Source: an uncultured Bacilli bacterium (GTDB lineage: Bacteria; Bacillota_I; Bacilli_A; RF39; UBA660). From it: a stretch of 6,078 bases of DNA. The notes beneath the pieces were generated by a model. That model searched no databases, was not told where the DNA came from, and was given only the letters and a program-made list of their open reading frames with translations. Shown one piece after another: positions 1-5,196 of this stretch; position 1 is the stretch's first letter; each line of letters begins with the position of its first letter. A program made the translations under genes and the position numbers. The stretch covers positions 1 to 6,078 of the forward strand of contig CANRDR010000094.1 of the NCBI GenBank assembly GCA_947629425.1, written 5' to 3'.

Positions 1-993
1 AGAACCAATTCTTCCTGCTTCATTAGTCCTATCTAATACTGCTATATTTTTAACTGTATTAGGTAGTACTTTTTTTAAGTAATATTCACTAAATGGTCTA
101 TATAAATGTACTTCTATTAATCCAGTATTTTTAGTATTATTAACTACTTCTTTTATAGTATCAGTAACTGATCCCATTGCAATTATTATATTTTGGGCAA
201 TACTTTCTCCATAATAGTTAAAAGGTTGATAATTAGTATCCATTATTTTATTTATTTTTTGCATGTATTCATCAACAATATTTGGTACGTTTTTATAATA
301 TGCATTTCTTGCTTCAGTACATTGAAAATATATATCTTCATTTTGTGCAGTACCTCTTGTTATTATATTAGAAGGATTTAATGATTTATTTTTAAATTCT
401 ATTATTTTATCTTTTGGTATTAAGTCTTTTAGTTTTGAAAAATCCATTTCTTTTATTTTATTTATTTCATGACTTGTTCTAAATCCATCAAAGAAATGTA
501 AAAATGGTAAAGATGAATCTATAGATGAAAGATGTGCAACTGCTGCTAGGTCTTGTGCTTGTTGTACGTTACTAGATGCAAGCATGCAAAAACCTGTTTG
601 TCTTGTTGCATATATATCTTGATGATCACCTAATATACTTAATGCGTGTGTTGCTAGACTACGAGATGCGACATGTATTACACATGGCAACATTTCTCCT
701 GCAATTTTATACATATTTGGTATCATTAAGAGTAGTCCTTGACTTGATGTAAACGTTGATGCAAGTGTACCACTTATTAAAGCACCGTGCATTGCACCAG
801 CTGCTCCCGCTTCAGATTGCATTTCAATAACATCTGTTATGTTTCCATATAGATTTTTTACTTTTTTGTTTTTTAGTTCATCTAATCTTGCTGACATAGG
901 ACTTGATGGTGTTATAGGATATATAAAACTTATTTCACTAAATTGATATGCTACATCTGCACAAGCATTATTTCCATCTTTTATTTTATACAT
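1..993 (-). CDS. nifJ: Pyruvate:ferredoxin (flavodoxin) oxidoreductase, N-terminal 331 residues (partial at window edge)
   Basis: Cytoplasmic iron-sulfur/thiamine diphosphate enzyme that converts pyruvate and CoA to acetyl-CoA and CO2 while reducing ferredoxin or flavodoxin. The frame is open from the ATG at 991-993 to base 1, so about 331 of the roughly 1,170-1,200 residues usual for the family are present; the pyrophosphate-binding and ferredoxin domains lie outside. Residues 1-250 are the pyrimidine-binding domain with YPITPSSPM (25-33), EMQSEAGAAGA (57-67), SQGLLLMIPNMYKIAGE (84-100), THALSILGDHQD and FLHFFDGFRTSHE. Thr28, Glu61 and Arg111 sit where the Desulfovibrio enzyme has its Thr31, Glu64 and Arg114 active-site residues. 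Domain II starts near residue 265 (AMGSVTDT, EVHLYRPFS, VLDRTNEAG). A purine-rich GAAAGTGAT site precedes the start. It has its own promoter and is separated from the upstream gene by a terminator. The identification is secure. Confidence 0.97.
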   Translation of the reverse strand, partial: MYKIKDGNNACADVAYQFSEISFIYPITPSSPMSARLDELKNKKVKNLYGNITDVIEMQSEAGAAGAMHGALISGTLASTFTSSQGLLLMIPNMYKIAGEMLPCVIHVASRSLATHALSILGDHQDIYATRQTGFCMLASSNVQQAQDLAAVAHLSSIDSSLPFLHFFDGFRTSHEINKIKEMDFSKLKDLIPKDKIIEFKNKSLNPSNIITRGTAQNEDIYFQCTEARNAYYKNVPNIVDEYMQKINKIMDTNYQPFNYYGESIAQNIIIAMGSVTDTIKEVVNNTKNTGLIEVHLYRPFSEYYLKKVLPNTVKNIAVLDRTNEAGRIGS

Positions 994-1016
994 TTAATCA
1001 CTTTCTTTCTTATTTA

Positions 1017-1045
1017 ATTATAATATCTTAACTTTAAAATTACAA
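1017..1045 (-). promoter_or_regulatory. Probable sigma-A-type promoter of nifJ
   Basis: Read on the minus strand there is a -35 TTGTAA (1040-1045), a 17-base spacer and a perfect -10 TATAAT (1017-1022), followed by an SD-like GAAAGTGAT and the nifJ ATG. It lies just downstream of the terminator of the preceding gene, so nifJ appears to begin its own transcription unit. The leader would be about 15-20 nt. Base composition makes chance -10 matches common, but spacing, position and the -35 all agree. Confidence 0.55.
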
Positions 1046-1050
1046 TTAAA

Positions 1051-1077
1051 TAAAAAAGATAATGTCTCACACTATCT
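1051..1077 (-). terminator. Intrinsic terminator of the 223-residue membrane protein gene
   Basis: On the minus strand, AGATAGTGT (1077-1069), loop GAG and ACATTATCT (1065-1057) form a 9-bp stem with one G-T pair, followed by five further Ts. The stem starts on the last two bases of the TAG stop codon at 1076-1078. It separates this gene from nifJ. Confidence 0.8.
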
Positions 1078-1747
1078 AATTTAATAATATTACTTCCAAT
1101 CCATTTTCACCTATACTTATTGCATAAGCATTTTCTAATACTTCTGGATTTGCTTCTTTTATTTCATTATAATCATTTTCTAAACCCAACTTTTGAGCGG
1201 CTTCTTTTACAGATAAAATTCTATCATTATCTATATCATATAAATAATCACACCATATATATAATCCTGCTGTAATACTACCTTCTGGAACATCATCAAA
1301 TATATTTATAACTAATACATTATTTTGTATTTTATAATTATATGTAACATTAGCACCTTTTGAATAAACTTTATCTGAATCTGTGTCTCCTTTAATTGTA
1401 TAATATTCTTCAGTATACATATTAGTTTTAGGTAATATCTCATTTAATATTTTTTTATTTAATTCTTCTACTGTTTTAGTATCTCCTTCAATTTTAGGAA
1501 GTCTTACATTAATTTTAGGATTGCTATCAACATTACCAAAATTATATGAATAATTTACTGCATCTACTATTGATATTTCTTTTTGAATTTCTTCTTTATT
1601 ATTATTTTCTTCAACATTAGATGTTGTATTATTAATATTTACATCTTTCTTTAATACTTTATCATATAATATAAATCCTATTAATCCTATTATAATTATT
1701 ACTAATAATACTGTAACTATTATATTATTGTTATTTTTACTTTCCAT
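1076..1747 (-). CDS. Membrane-anchored extracytoplasmic protein, PdaC/RsiV-like (DUF4163/DUF3298-type) domain
   Basis: A 223-residue protein with a short Asn-rich cytoplasmic head, one membrane helix at about residues 9-28, an Asn/Glu/Lys-rich linker to about 55, then an extracellular domain. That domain resembles the DUF4163/DUF3298 pair found in the PdaC peptidoglycan deacetylase N-terminus and the anti-sigma factor RsiV: an INVRLPKIEG strand, an ELNKKILNEI helix, and near the C-terminus an aromatic-rich stretch ending YDIDNDRILSVKEAAQKLG, the usual 'gkilsl.dl' place. No catalytic domain follows, so it is not itself a deacetylase. Candidate roles are sensing or binding at the cell surface, but the function is unknown. 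The ATG at 1745-1747 has AGAAAGGA 7 nt upstream. It is monocistronic, with promoter and terminator visible. The family assignment is from pattern memory and moderate. Confidence 0.75.
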   Translation of the reverse strand: MESKNNNNIIVTVLLVIIIIGLIGFILYDKVLKKDVNINNTTSNVEENNNKEEIQKEISIVDAVNYSYNFGNVDSNPKINVRLPKIEGDTKTVEELNKKILNEILPKTNMYTEEYYTIKGDTDSDKVYSKGANVTYNYKIQNNVLVINIFDDVPEGSITAGLYIWCDYLYDIDNDRILSVKEAAQKLGLENDYNEIKEANPEVLENAYAISIGENGLEVILLN

Positions 1748-1768
1748 ACATAAATCCTTTCTGTATTT

Positions 1769-1777
1769 ATTATATCA
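1769..1777 (-). promoter_or_regulatory. Extended -10 promoter of the 223-residue membrane protein gene
   Basis: Minus-strand TGATATAAT (TG one base before a perfect TATAAT) sits about 20 bases before the start codon and just upstream of the SD AGAAAGGA. No convincing -35 is visible at 16-18 bases; the upstream DNA is A/T only. The same TGATAT core occurs at the rpiB and rpmE promoters. Confidence 0.5.
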
Positions 1778-1824
1778 ATTAATTTATTTTTATTTTATTA
1801 TTTTTAATTATTTCTTTATCTAAT

Positions 1825-1841
1825 TTTACATTAATTGTAAA
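1825..1841 (+). repeat. Small inverted repeat TTTACA-5-TGTAAA
   Basis: A perfect 6-bp dyad with a TTAAT spacer lies in the gap between the 223-residue and 180-residue genes, about 50 bases upstream of the -10 of the former. It has operator-like geometry, but a 6-bp dyad in DNA this AT-rich is not significant by itself. The strand is nominal. Confidence 0.25.
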
Positions 1842-1860
1842 TAAAAATATAATTTTTCTA

Positions 1861-1929
1861 AATGTGCAATTTTTAAGAAATTCAATGTGCAATTTTTAAC
1901 ACTTTTGTTGTGCAGTTTTTAAAAATAAC
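1861..1929 (+). repeat. Three 23-bp tandem units with a conserved TGTGCA(A/G)TTTTTAA core
   Basis: Units at 1861-1883, 1884-1906 and 1907-1929 repeat at exactly 23 bp. Each contains TGTGCAATTTTTAA (units 1 and 2) or TGTGCAGTTTTTAA (unit 3), starting at 1863, 1886 and 1909; the remaining 7-9 bases differ. GC-containing conserved cores stand out in this AT-rich gap. Constant spacing of about two helical turns suggests protein binding. From memory, IS21-family ends in low-GC Firmicutes carry multiple TGTGCA-type repeats, so this may be a solitary IS end or MITE relic; no transposase is present. Alternatively it is an operator upstream of the promoter at 1769. Confidence 0.75.
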
Positions 1930-1944
1930 AAAAAATATAGTTAT
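1925..1944 (-). terminator. Weak possible terminator after the 180-residue gene
   Basis: On the minus strand, ATAAC (1944-1940) and GTTAT (1929-1925) pair over a 10-base loop and are followed by a short T run (1921-1924). The stem overlaps the TAA stop at 1941-1943, as at other gene ends here. With 5 bp the stem is marginal. Confidence 0.3.
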
Positions 1945-2483
1945 AAATCTATCATACTAAATATAGAATCTTTAGTATTTTCATATATAACTATATCTTT
2001 ATTTATATCTAATATATCTTTTATTATTTCTTTATTTAAAGTTATTAATAATTTAGTATCTTTTATTTTATCTATATTTATTTTATTAATTAAATCTATA
2101 TAATATTCTTTATTATCTTTTATAAATATACCTATAGTATTCCAAATAGATAATATACTTTCATTTAAATTAATATAATAATCTTCTTCATATATAAATT
2201 TATAATTATTTAATCCTAAATTATATAATACATTTTTTATAATAAATATATTAGTTTCACAATATAATTTATTTATTAATATATATATTTTATTTTGAAA
2301 TACTGTATTAGTTAATTTATATTTTTTTATTATATCTTTTAATACATTAGATAAGTTTTTATAATTAGTTATATAATTATATTTCATTAATTCATTAGAT
2401 TTTATTTTATCTAATTCTTTATTTTTATATACCCATATTTCATTATCTAATATTTTTATAATTGTATTTCTTATAATAATCAC
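1941..2483 (-). CDS. 180-residue unidentified protein in the mbl slot; possible degenerate MreB/Mbl-type actin
   Basis: No confident family match. The protein is extremely rich in Ile, Asn, Lys, Leu and Tyr, has no signal peptide or clear membrane helix, and has one Cys (75). It follows the spoIIQ-like gene, where Bacillus and clostridia carry spoIIID and mbl/mreB. Two stretches follow the MreB/Mbl pattern: residues 48-100, with LKDIIKK, a KIYILIN strand, ETNIFIIKNVLYNLG and YKFIYEED, match the helix-strand-helix-strand ending in 'eEEp'; residues 145-180, with LLITL, a helix and IVIYENTKDSIFSM, match the C-terminal '[VI]xxAENPxDxVAxG'. All actin nucleotide motifs (DLGT, DIGGGTTD, GGGA) are missing, and the length is about half of Mbl's 330 or so. 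Low complexity makes chance similarity easy, so the actin reading is inference. Start: a TAA lies two codons upstream and GTG (2481-2483) is buried in the SD; an ATT at 2475-2477 is better spaced. Confidence 0.7.
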   Translation of the reverse strand: MIIIRNTIIKILDNEIWVYKNKELDKIKSNELMKYNYITNYKNLSNVLKDIIKKYKLTNTVFQNKIYILINKLYCETNIFIIKNVLYNLGLNNYKFIYEEDYYINLNESILSIWNTIGIFIKDNKEYYIDLINKINIDKIKDTKLLITLNKEIIKDILDINKDIVIYENTKDSIFSMIDL

Positions 2484-2488
2484 CCTTT
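2479..2488 (-). promoter_or_regulatory. Shine-Dalgarno AAAGGGTGAT overlapping the apparent GTG start
   Basis: The minus-strand site AAAGGGTGAT contains GGTGAT, a 6-base match to the anti-SD, and includes the only canonical start codon (GTG, 2483-2481). If this is the SD, a start 5 nt after its GG would be the ATT at 2477-2475 (178-residue product). The next in-frame ATG is codon 33. Otherwise the GTG would be used with an AAAGG site at almost no spacing. Confidence 0.5.
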
Positions 2489-2493
2489 AATTT

Positions 2494-2520
2494 AAAAAGA
2501 CTTACTTATTTAAGTCTTCT
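2494..2520 (-). terminator. Hairpin with short T run at the end of the spoIIQ-like gene (terminator or attenuator)
   Basis: On the minus strand, AAGACTTA (2518-2511), loop AATAAG and TAAGTCTT (2504-2497) form a perfect 8-bp stem, extendable to 10 bp with one G-T pair. The downstream arm starts with the TAA stop codon at 2502-2504. The T run totals five, mostly inside the stem. The SD of the next gene follows 6 bases later, so this may reduce rather than end transcription into it. Confidence 0.45.
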
Positions 2521-3146
2521 AAACTAGTTTTATAGTAGTTTTCTGGATTTATATTAGTACCATTTAGACTTACTTCAAATAACATCATATTATCACTAGT
2601 TGAGCTTATATTATTTTTTCCACTTGTTGCAATTACTTCTCCTGCTGCAATAGTTTGTCCTTCTGTTACTATGATATTATCAACACTATAATAAGTTGTA
2701 ACTAAATTAGATGAATGTGTTATTTCTATAACATTACCTAATAAATCATCTTTAGATATTTTAGTTATTTTACCATCTAATGTTGCAAGTACATTAAATT
2801 CTTCTTCACTACTATATAATATTCCTGTATTTGGCATATAAGTATTTTCATATAGTATTAATGATTTTTCTTGAGAAGAACTATCTGTATCTTTATCATA
2901 ATAATTAATATCTATATTTACATTTTCTTTATCAAATGGTTTTATTATTTCATTATTAGAATAATTAATTACTGGAACATCATCATTTATTAATTCTTTA
3001 AATATATAAGATAAGTTAACTCTATCTCCATATTTTTGTTCTAATTGGTTGCTAATAAAAACCATACTAATAAATACTATTGCAATTATAGATAAATAAA
3101 TAATCGTTGAAGCCCATCTTTTTAATTTTAGTTTTTTAGTTTTCAT
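2502..3146 (-). CDS. spoIIQ: SpoIIQ-like protein: membrane-anchored degenerate LytM/M23 domain
   Basis: SpoIIQ sits in the forespore membrane and contacts the mother-cell SpoIIIAH in the intermembrane space, supporting engulfment and the feeding channel. This 214-residue version has a basic cytoplasmic head (1-10), one membrane helix (11-32), a spacer, and a LytM domain from about 96 to 205. The segment around residues 82-111 (YYDKDTD, QEKSLILYENTYMPNTGIL) is typical of the SpoIIQ subgroup. The domain keeps the fold signatures LDGKI, GNVIEITH, VTEGQTIAAGEVIATSG and LFEVSLNGTNINPENY, but the zinc ligands are gone: the HxGxD site reads NTGILY, YAHL reads YYSV, and HLHFE reads MMLFE. It should be catalytically dead, like Bacillus SpoIIQ. 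SD AGGAAGG precedes the ATG. It lies 46 bases after spoIID with a terminator between them. Confidence 0.88.
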   Translation of the reverse strand: MKTKKLKLKRWASTIIYLSIIAIVFISMVFISNQLEQKYGDRVNLSYIFKELINDDVPVINYSNNEIIKPFDKENVNIDINYYDKDTDSSSQEKSLILYENTYMPNTGILYSSEEEFNVLATLDGKITKISKDDLLGNVIEITHSSNLVTTYYSVDNIIVTEGQTIAAGEVIATSGKNNISSTSDNMMLFEVSLNGTNINPENYYKTSLEDLNK

Positions 3147-3164
3147 ATTTCACCTTCCTAATAG

Positions 3165-3193
3165 AATTATGGACAAAAAAAAAGAAATTATAC
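3165..3193 (-). promoter_or_regulatory. Possible forespore sigma (SigG/SigF-like) promoter of the spoIIQ-like gene
   Basis: On the minus strand, GTATA (3193-3189), a 17-base spacer and CATAATT (3171-3165) fit the SigG pattern (GNATR, 17-18 bases, CATNNTA) at most positions. Bacillus spoIIQ is transcribed in the forespore by SigF. The spacer is the T run of the spoIID terminator, and the leader would be only about 15 nt, ending in the SD. This could be a chance match; I give it low weight. Confidence 0.25.
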
Positions 3194-3210
3194 TAAATTG
3201 TTGTAATTTC
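3175..3210 (-). terminator. Possible intrinsic terminator of spoIID
   Basis: On the minus strand, GAAATTA (3210-3204) pairs with TAATTTC (3190-3184) and is followed by nine Ts (3183-3175). The stem is 7 bp and AT-rich with a 13-base loop that includes the TAG stop, so it is thermodynamically modest, but the T run is the longest in the window. Confidence 0.5.
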
Positions 3211-4215
3211 TATATTTTGATAATAATATTTTAATATTTCATTATATTTATAATTATCTTCTGCCATTCCATTTGCACCATATTGACTCATTCCAACACC
3301 ATGTCCATATCCTTTAGTTGTTATTAAATAAGATGAGCCATTATCTTCTATTTCAAAATCAGTAGATCTTAATGTTAATAGTTTTCTAAATTCTATTCCT
3401 GTAAATGTTTTATTATTTACAGTTAACTTTTCTACTCTATTAGTTTTATCTCTTGATAATATTTTTATAGATGTTATATCTTCATTCATATTTAATTTTG
3501 TTTTTAATTCGCTTTTTTTAAATTCTTTAGTTACTTTAAAATTATTTAATGTTTCATTATCCCATGGAGATGATACACTATTAGATGTATTATCACTAAA
3601 TACTGCAATTGAATCTTCTGTATATCCATTGCTCATTGCAAAATAATATGATTTAAATACTTCATTATTTTTTTTCATTACTAAATTTTTAGTACTTTCT
3701 ACTGCTTCTTTTATTTTATTATAATAAGTATCAAAAGAAGATTCCCATTTTTGTTTCATTTCATCTATTGTTATATACACTTGATCATCAGTATTAGTTT
3801 TTAATGTTGCATCTTTATTTAAGCCCATTTTATATACTGCATATGTTCTTGATGCTACTGCTTGTGCTTTTAGTGCTTCTGTATTAAAACTAGCGGGCAT
3901 TTCTCCTGCTAGCACTCCTATAATATATTCTTCTAAATCTAACTCTGTTACATTATTATCTTTATTTATTCTTACTTTATAATTAGCATCTAAGTTAGGT
4001 TTCTCTATATCTTCTTCAGTTTTTATTTCTATAGTTTCTGGGTTTTCTTTTTCTAATTCAATAGTTTCTTTTTTTATTTCTTTTTCTACACTTACATTTT
4101 GTGTATTTATTTCTTTATTATTTTGTTCTTGTTTTAATGAATTATACACAACACTTATTACAAAAACTGGAATAAGTATTAAAGTTGTAAAATATACAAT
4201 AATTGTTCTTTTCAT
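3193..4215 (-). CDS. spoIID: Stage II sporulation protein D, peptidoglycan lytic transglycosylase
   Basis: SpoIID cleaves denuded glycan strands in the septal peptidoglycan, working with SpoIIM and SpoIIP to drive engulfment. This 340-residue protein has an N-terminal membrane anchor (about 4-24), a Glu/Lys-rich spacer (28-72) and the SpoIID domain (about 79-320). The family signatures are LEEYIIGVLAGEMPASF with Glu105 as the catalytic acid (equivalent to Bacillus Glu88), ALKAQAVASRTYAVY (114-128), YYFAMSNGYTEDS (190-202) and the C-terminal GYGHGVGMSQYGANGMA (302-318). There is no Cys and only one His (305), so a zinc site of the type reported for Clostridioides difficile SpoIID cannot form. 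The ATG overlaps the TGA of the ywzB-like gene as ATGA, with AAGG just upstream, which implies translational coupling. A terminator follows. Confidence 0.96.
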   Translation of the reverse strand: MKRTIIVYFTTLILIPVFVISVVYNSLKQEQNNKEINTQNVSVEKEIKKETIELEKENPETIEIKTEEDIEKPNLDANYKVRINKDNNVTELDLEEYIIGVLAGEMPASFNTEALKAQAVASRTYAVYKMGLNKDATLKTNTDDQVYITIDEMKQKWESSFDTYYNKIKEAVESTKNLVMKKNNEVFKSYYFAMSNGYTEDSIAVFSDNTSNSVSSPWDNETLNNFKVTKEFKKSELKTKLNMNEDITSIKILSRDKTNRVEKLTVNNKTFTGIEFRKLLTLRSTDFEIEDNGSSYLITTKGYGHGVGMSQYGANGMAEDNYKYNEILKYYYQNIEITTI

Positions 4216-4409
4216 AATACCTTACTGTTTGATAAGAAATCTACTATAAAACTTGTTAATAGATATCCCATTATTAAACTTAATAAAACAACAAATATTC
4301 TTGCTTCCATTATTTTTTTTGTTTTCCAAAATTTATTAAAGTTTATTCCAGTTAATGCATATGCTGATGCTAATGTTGTAATTATATAAATATATACTTT
4401 AGCATTCAA
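4212..4409 (-). CDS. ywzB: Small two-helix membrane protein, DUF1146 (YwzB) family
   Basis: A 65-residue protein with two hydrophobic segments (about 5-22 and 38-60) separated by a basic loop, NKFWKTKKIMEAR. The pattern of the loop followed by AR(I/V)xxVLLSLxxGYLLTSFxxDFL matches YwzB/DUF1146, a family found next to murA and spoIID in Bacilli; its biochemical role is not known. The start is TTG at 4407-4409; its SD, AAGGTGAT, lies inside the last codons of rpiB, whose stop ends 2 nt before the TTG. An ATG three bases further on is out of frame and closes after seven codons. The TGA stop overlaps the spoIID ATG. It is part of the rpiB-ywzB-spoIID unit. Confidence 0.88.
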   Translation of the reverse strand: MNAKVYIYIITTLASAYALTGINFNKFWKTKKIMEARIFVVLLSLIMGYLLTSFIVDFLSNSKVL

Positions 4410-4411
4410 TA

Positions 4412-4849
4412 TTAATCACCTTCATATTCTTTTATTTTATTAATTCTTCTTATATGTCTTTCTTCGTTAGAAAATTCAGTTGTTAAAAATGTTTTAATAC
4501 ATTCTTTTATTAAATTTATATCTTGTTTTGCACTTATTGCAATTATATTAGCGTTATTATGTTCTTTAGATAATTTTGCTTCATTAATATTTGATACTAA
4601 TGCACAACGTATTCCTTTTACTTTATTTGCTGCAATAGACATTCCTATTCCAGTACCACATAAAAGTATTCCTAATGTATCTTTATTATTTTTTACGTAT
4701 TCACCTACTTTAAATGCATAATCTGGATAATCATCTGTATCATAATTATCTTTACTTAAATCTATAACATTATATTCATCATTTAAGAAATTTATTATTT
4801 CATTCTTTACATTTTTTCCTGTATGATCAGTTGCAATTGCTATATTCAT
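4412..4849 (-). CDS. rpiB: Ribose-5-phosphate isomerase B
   Basis: Interconverts ribose 5-phosphate and ribulose 5-phosphate in the cytoplasmic pentose phosphate pathway. With the start at ATG 4847-4849 the protein is 145 residues, close to the usual 145-150, and begins MNIAIATDHTG like the family. Active-site features: Asp8-His9, Cys64 in GILLCGTGIGMSIAANK (catalytic base in RpiB; LacA/LacB differ here), Thr66, His97-Asn98 in EHNNANI, and the phosphate-binding arginines in EERHIRRI (131, 134, 135). I reject an upstream TTG at 4859-4861, which would add four residues, because it overlaps the SD GAGG, correctly spaced 6 nt before this ATG. It is first in the unit with the ywzB-like gene and spoIID; the last codons (Glu-Gly-Asp) double as the SD of the next gene. 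Confidence 0.96.
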   Translation of the reverse strand: MNIAIATDHTGKNVKNEIINFLNDEYNVIDLSKDNYDTDDYPDYAFKVGEYVKNNKDTLGILLCGTGIGMSIAANKVKGIRCALVSNINEAKLSKEHNNANIIAISAKQDINLIKECIKTFLTTEFSNEERHIRRINKIKEYEGD

Positions 4850-4871
4850 ATTTAACCTCAATTCTAAATAG

Positions 4872-4880
4872 AGTATATCA
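4872..4880 (-). promoter_or_regulatory. Probable extended -10 promoter of the rpiB-ywzB-spoIID unit
   Basis: Minus-strand TGATATACT lies about 22 bases upstream of the rpiB start, giving a leader of about 15 nt with the SD. No good -35 is seen; AATCAC is at the right distance. The motif is identical to the rpmE -10 region. Confidence 0.45.
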
Positions 4881-4941
4881 TATATTTAATAACAGTGATT
4901 AAATATTTTAATATTTATATATAAAATTGTTGAAAAGTATG

Positions 4942-4972
4942 AAAAAATACACAATAATTAAAATCGTGTATT
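4942..4972 (-). terminator. Intrinsic terminator of rpmE
   Basis: On the minus strand, AATACACGAT (4972-4963), a 7-base loop and ATTGTGTATT (4955-4946) form a 10-bp stem with one G-T pair, followed by four more Ts. The stem starts within the TAA stop codon (4971-4973). It separates rpmE from the rpiB unit, which has its own promoter 60-70 bases downstream. Confidence 0.8.
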
Positions 4973-5177
4973 ATTTACTTTGTAAATTAAATTTTTTATT
5001 GAATTTTTCTATATTAGTACTTCTTTGTGCTCTTCCTTGTTTACCAGTATAATGTGGATGACATTCACTACATATTTCTACGTTATGTACTTCTTGATTA
5101 GACATAGCCTTAAATGTAGCACCACAAGCACATTTAAATGTACATTCAACACTTTCTGGATGTATTCCTTTTTTCAT
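4971..5177 (-). CDS. rpmE: Large-subunit ribosomal protein L31, zinc-binding (C+) type
   Basis: Component of the 50S subunit at the intersubunit bridge region. From ATG 5175-5177 the protein is 68 residues and starts MKKGIHPE, as L31 does. Cys16, Cys18, Cys36 and Cys39 (KCACG and EICSECHPHYTGKQ) form the zinc site of the C+ form; zinc-free paralogues lack these. The frame extends seven codons upstream to another ATG (5196-5198), but those codons contain the SD (GGAAGGAG, 8 nt before the start), so I choose the internal ATG. It has its own promoter and terminator. In Bacillus, rpmE lies upstream of the rpiB, ywzB and spoIID region in the same orientation. Confidence 0.96.
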   Translation of the reverse strand: MKKGIHPESVECTFKCACGATFKAMSNQEVHNVEICSECHPHYTGKQGRAQRSTNIEKFNKKFNLQSK

Positions 5178-5196
5178 AAATTCTTCTCCTTCCGCC

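Noticed and set aside
193..381. Plus-strand open frame of 62 codons
   Set aside because: It lies antisense to the strongly conserved nifJ coding sequence, has no SD, and its hydrophobic aromatic composition is typical of reading AT-rich coding DNA backwards.
1861..1929. CRISPR array
   Set aside because: There are only three units with 7-9 bp of variable sequence between cores; no spacer-length inserts and no cas genes.
2502..3146. Active M23 endopeptidase
   Set aside because: All metal-ligand positions are substituted.
4850..4861. Four-codon N-terminal extension of RpiB from a TTG
   Set aside because: The TTG overlaps the SD GAGG; the family starts at the internal ATG.
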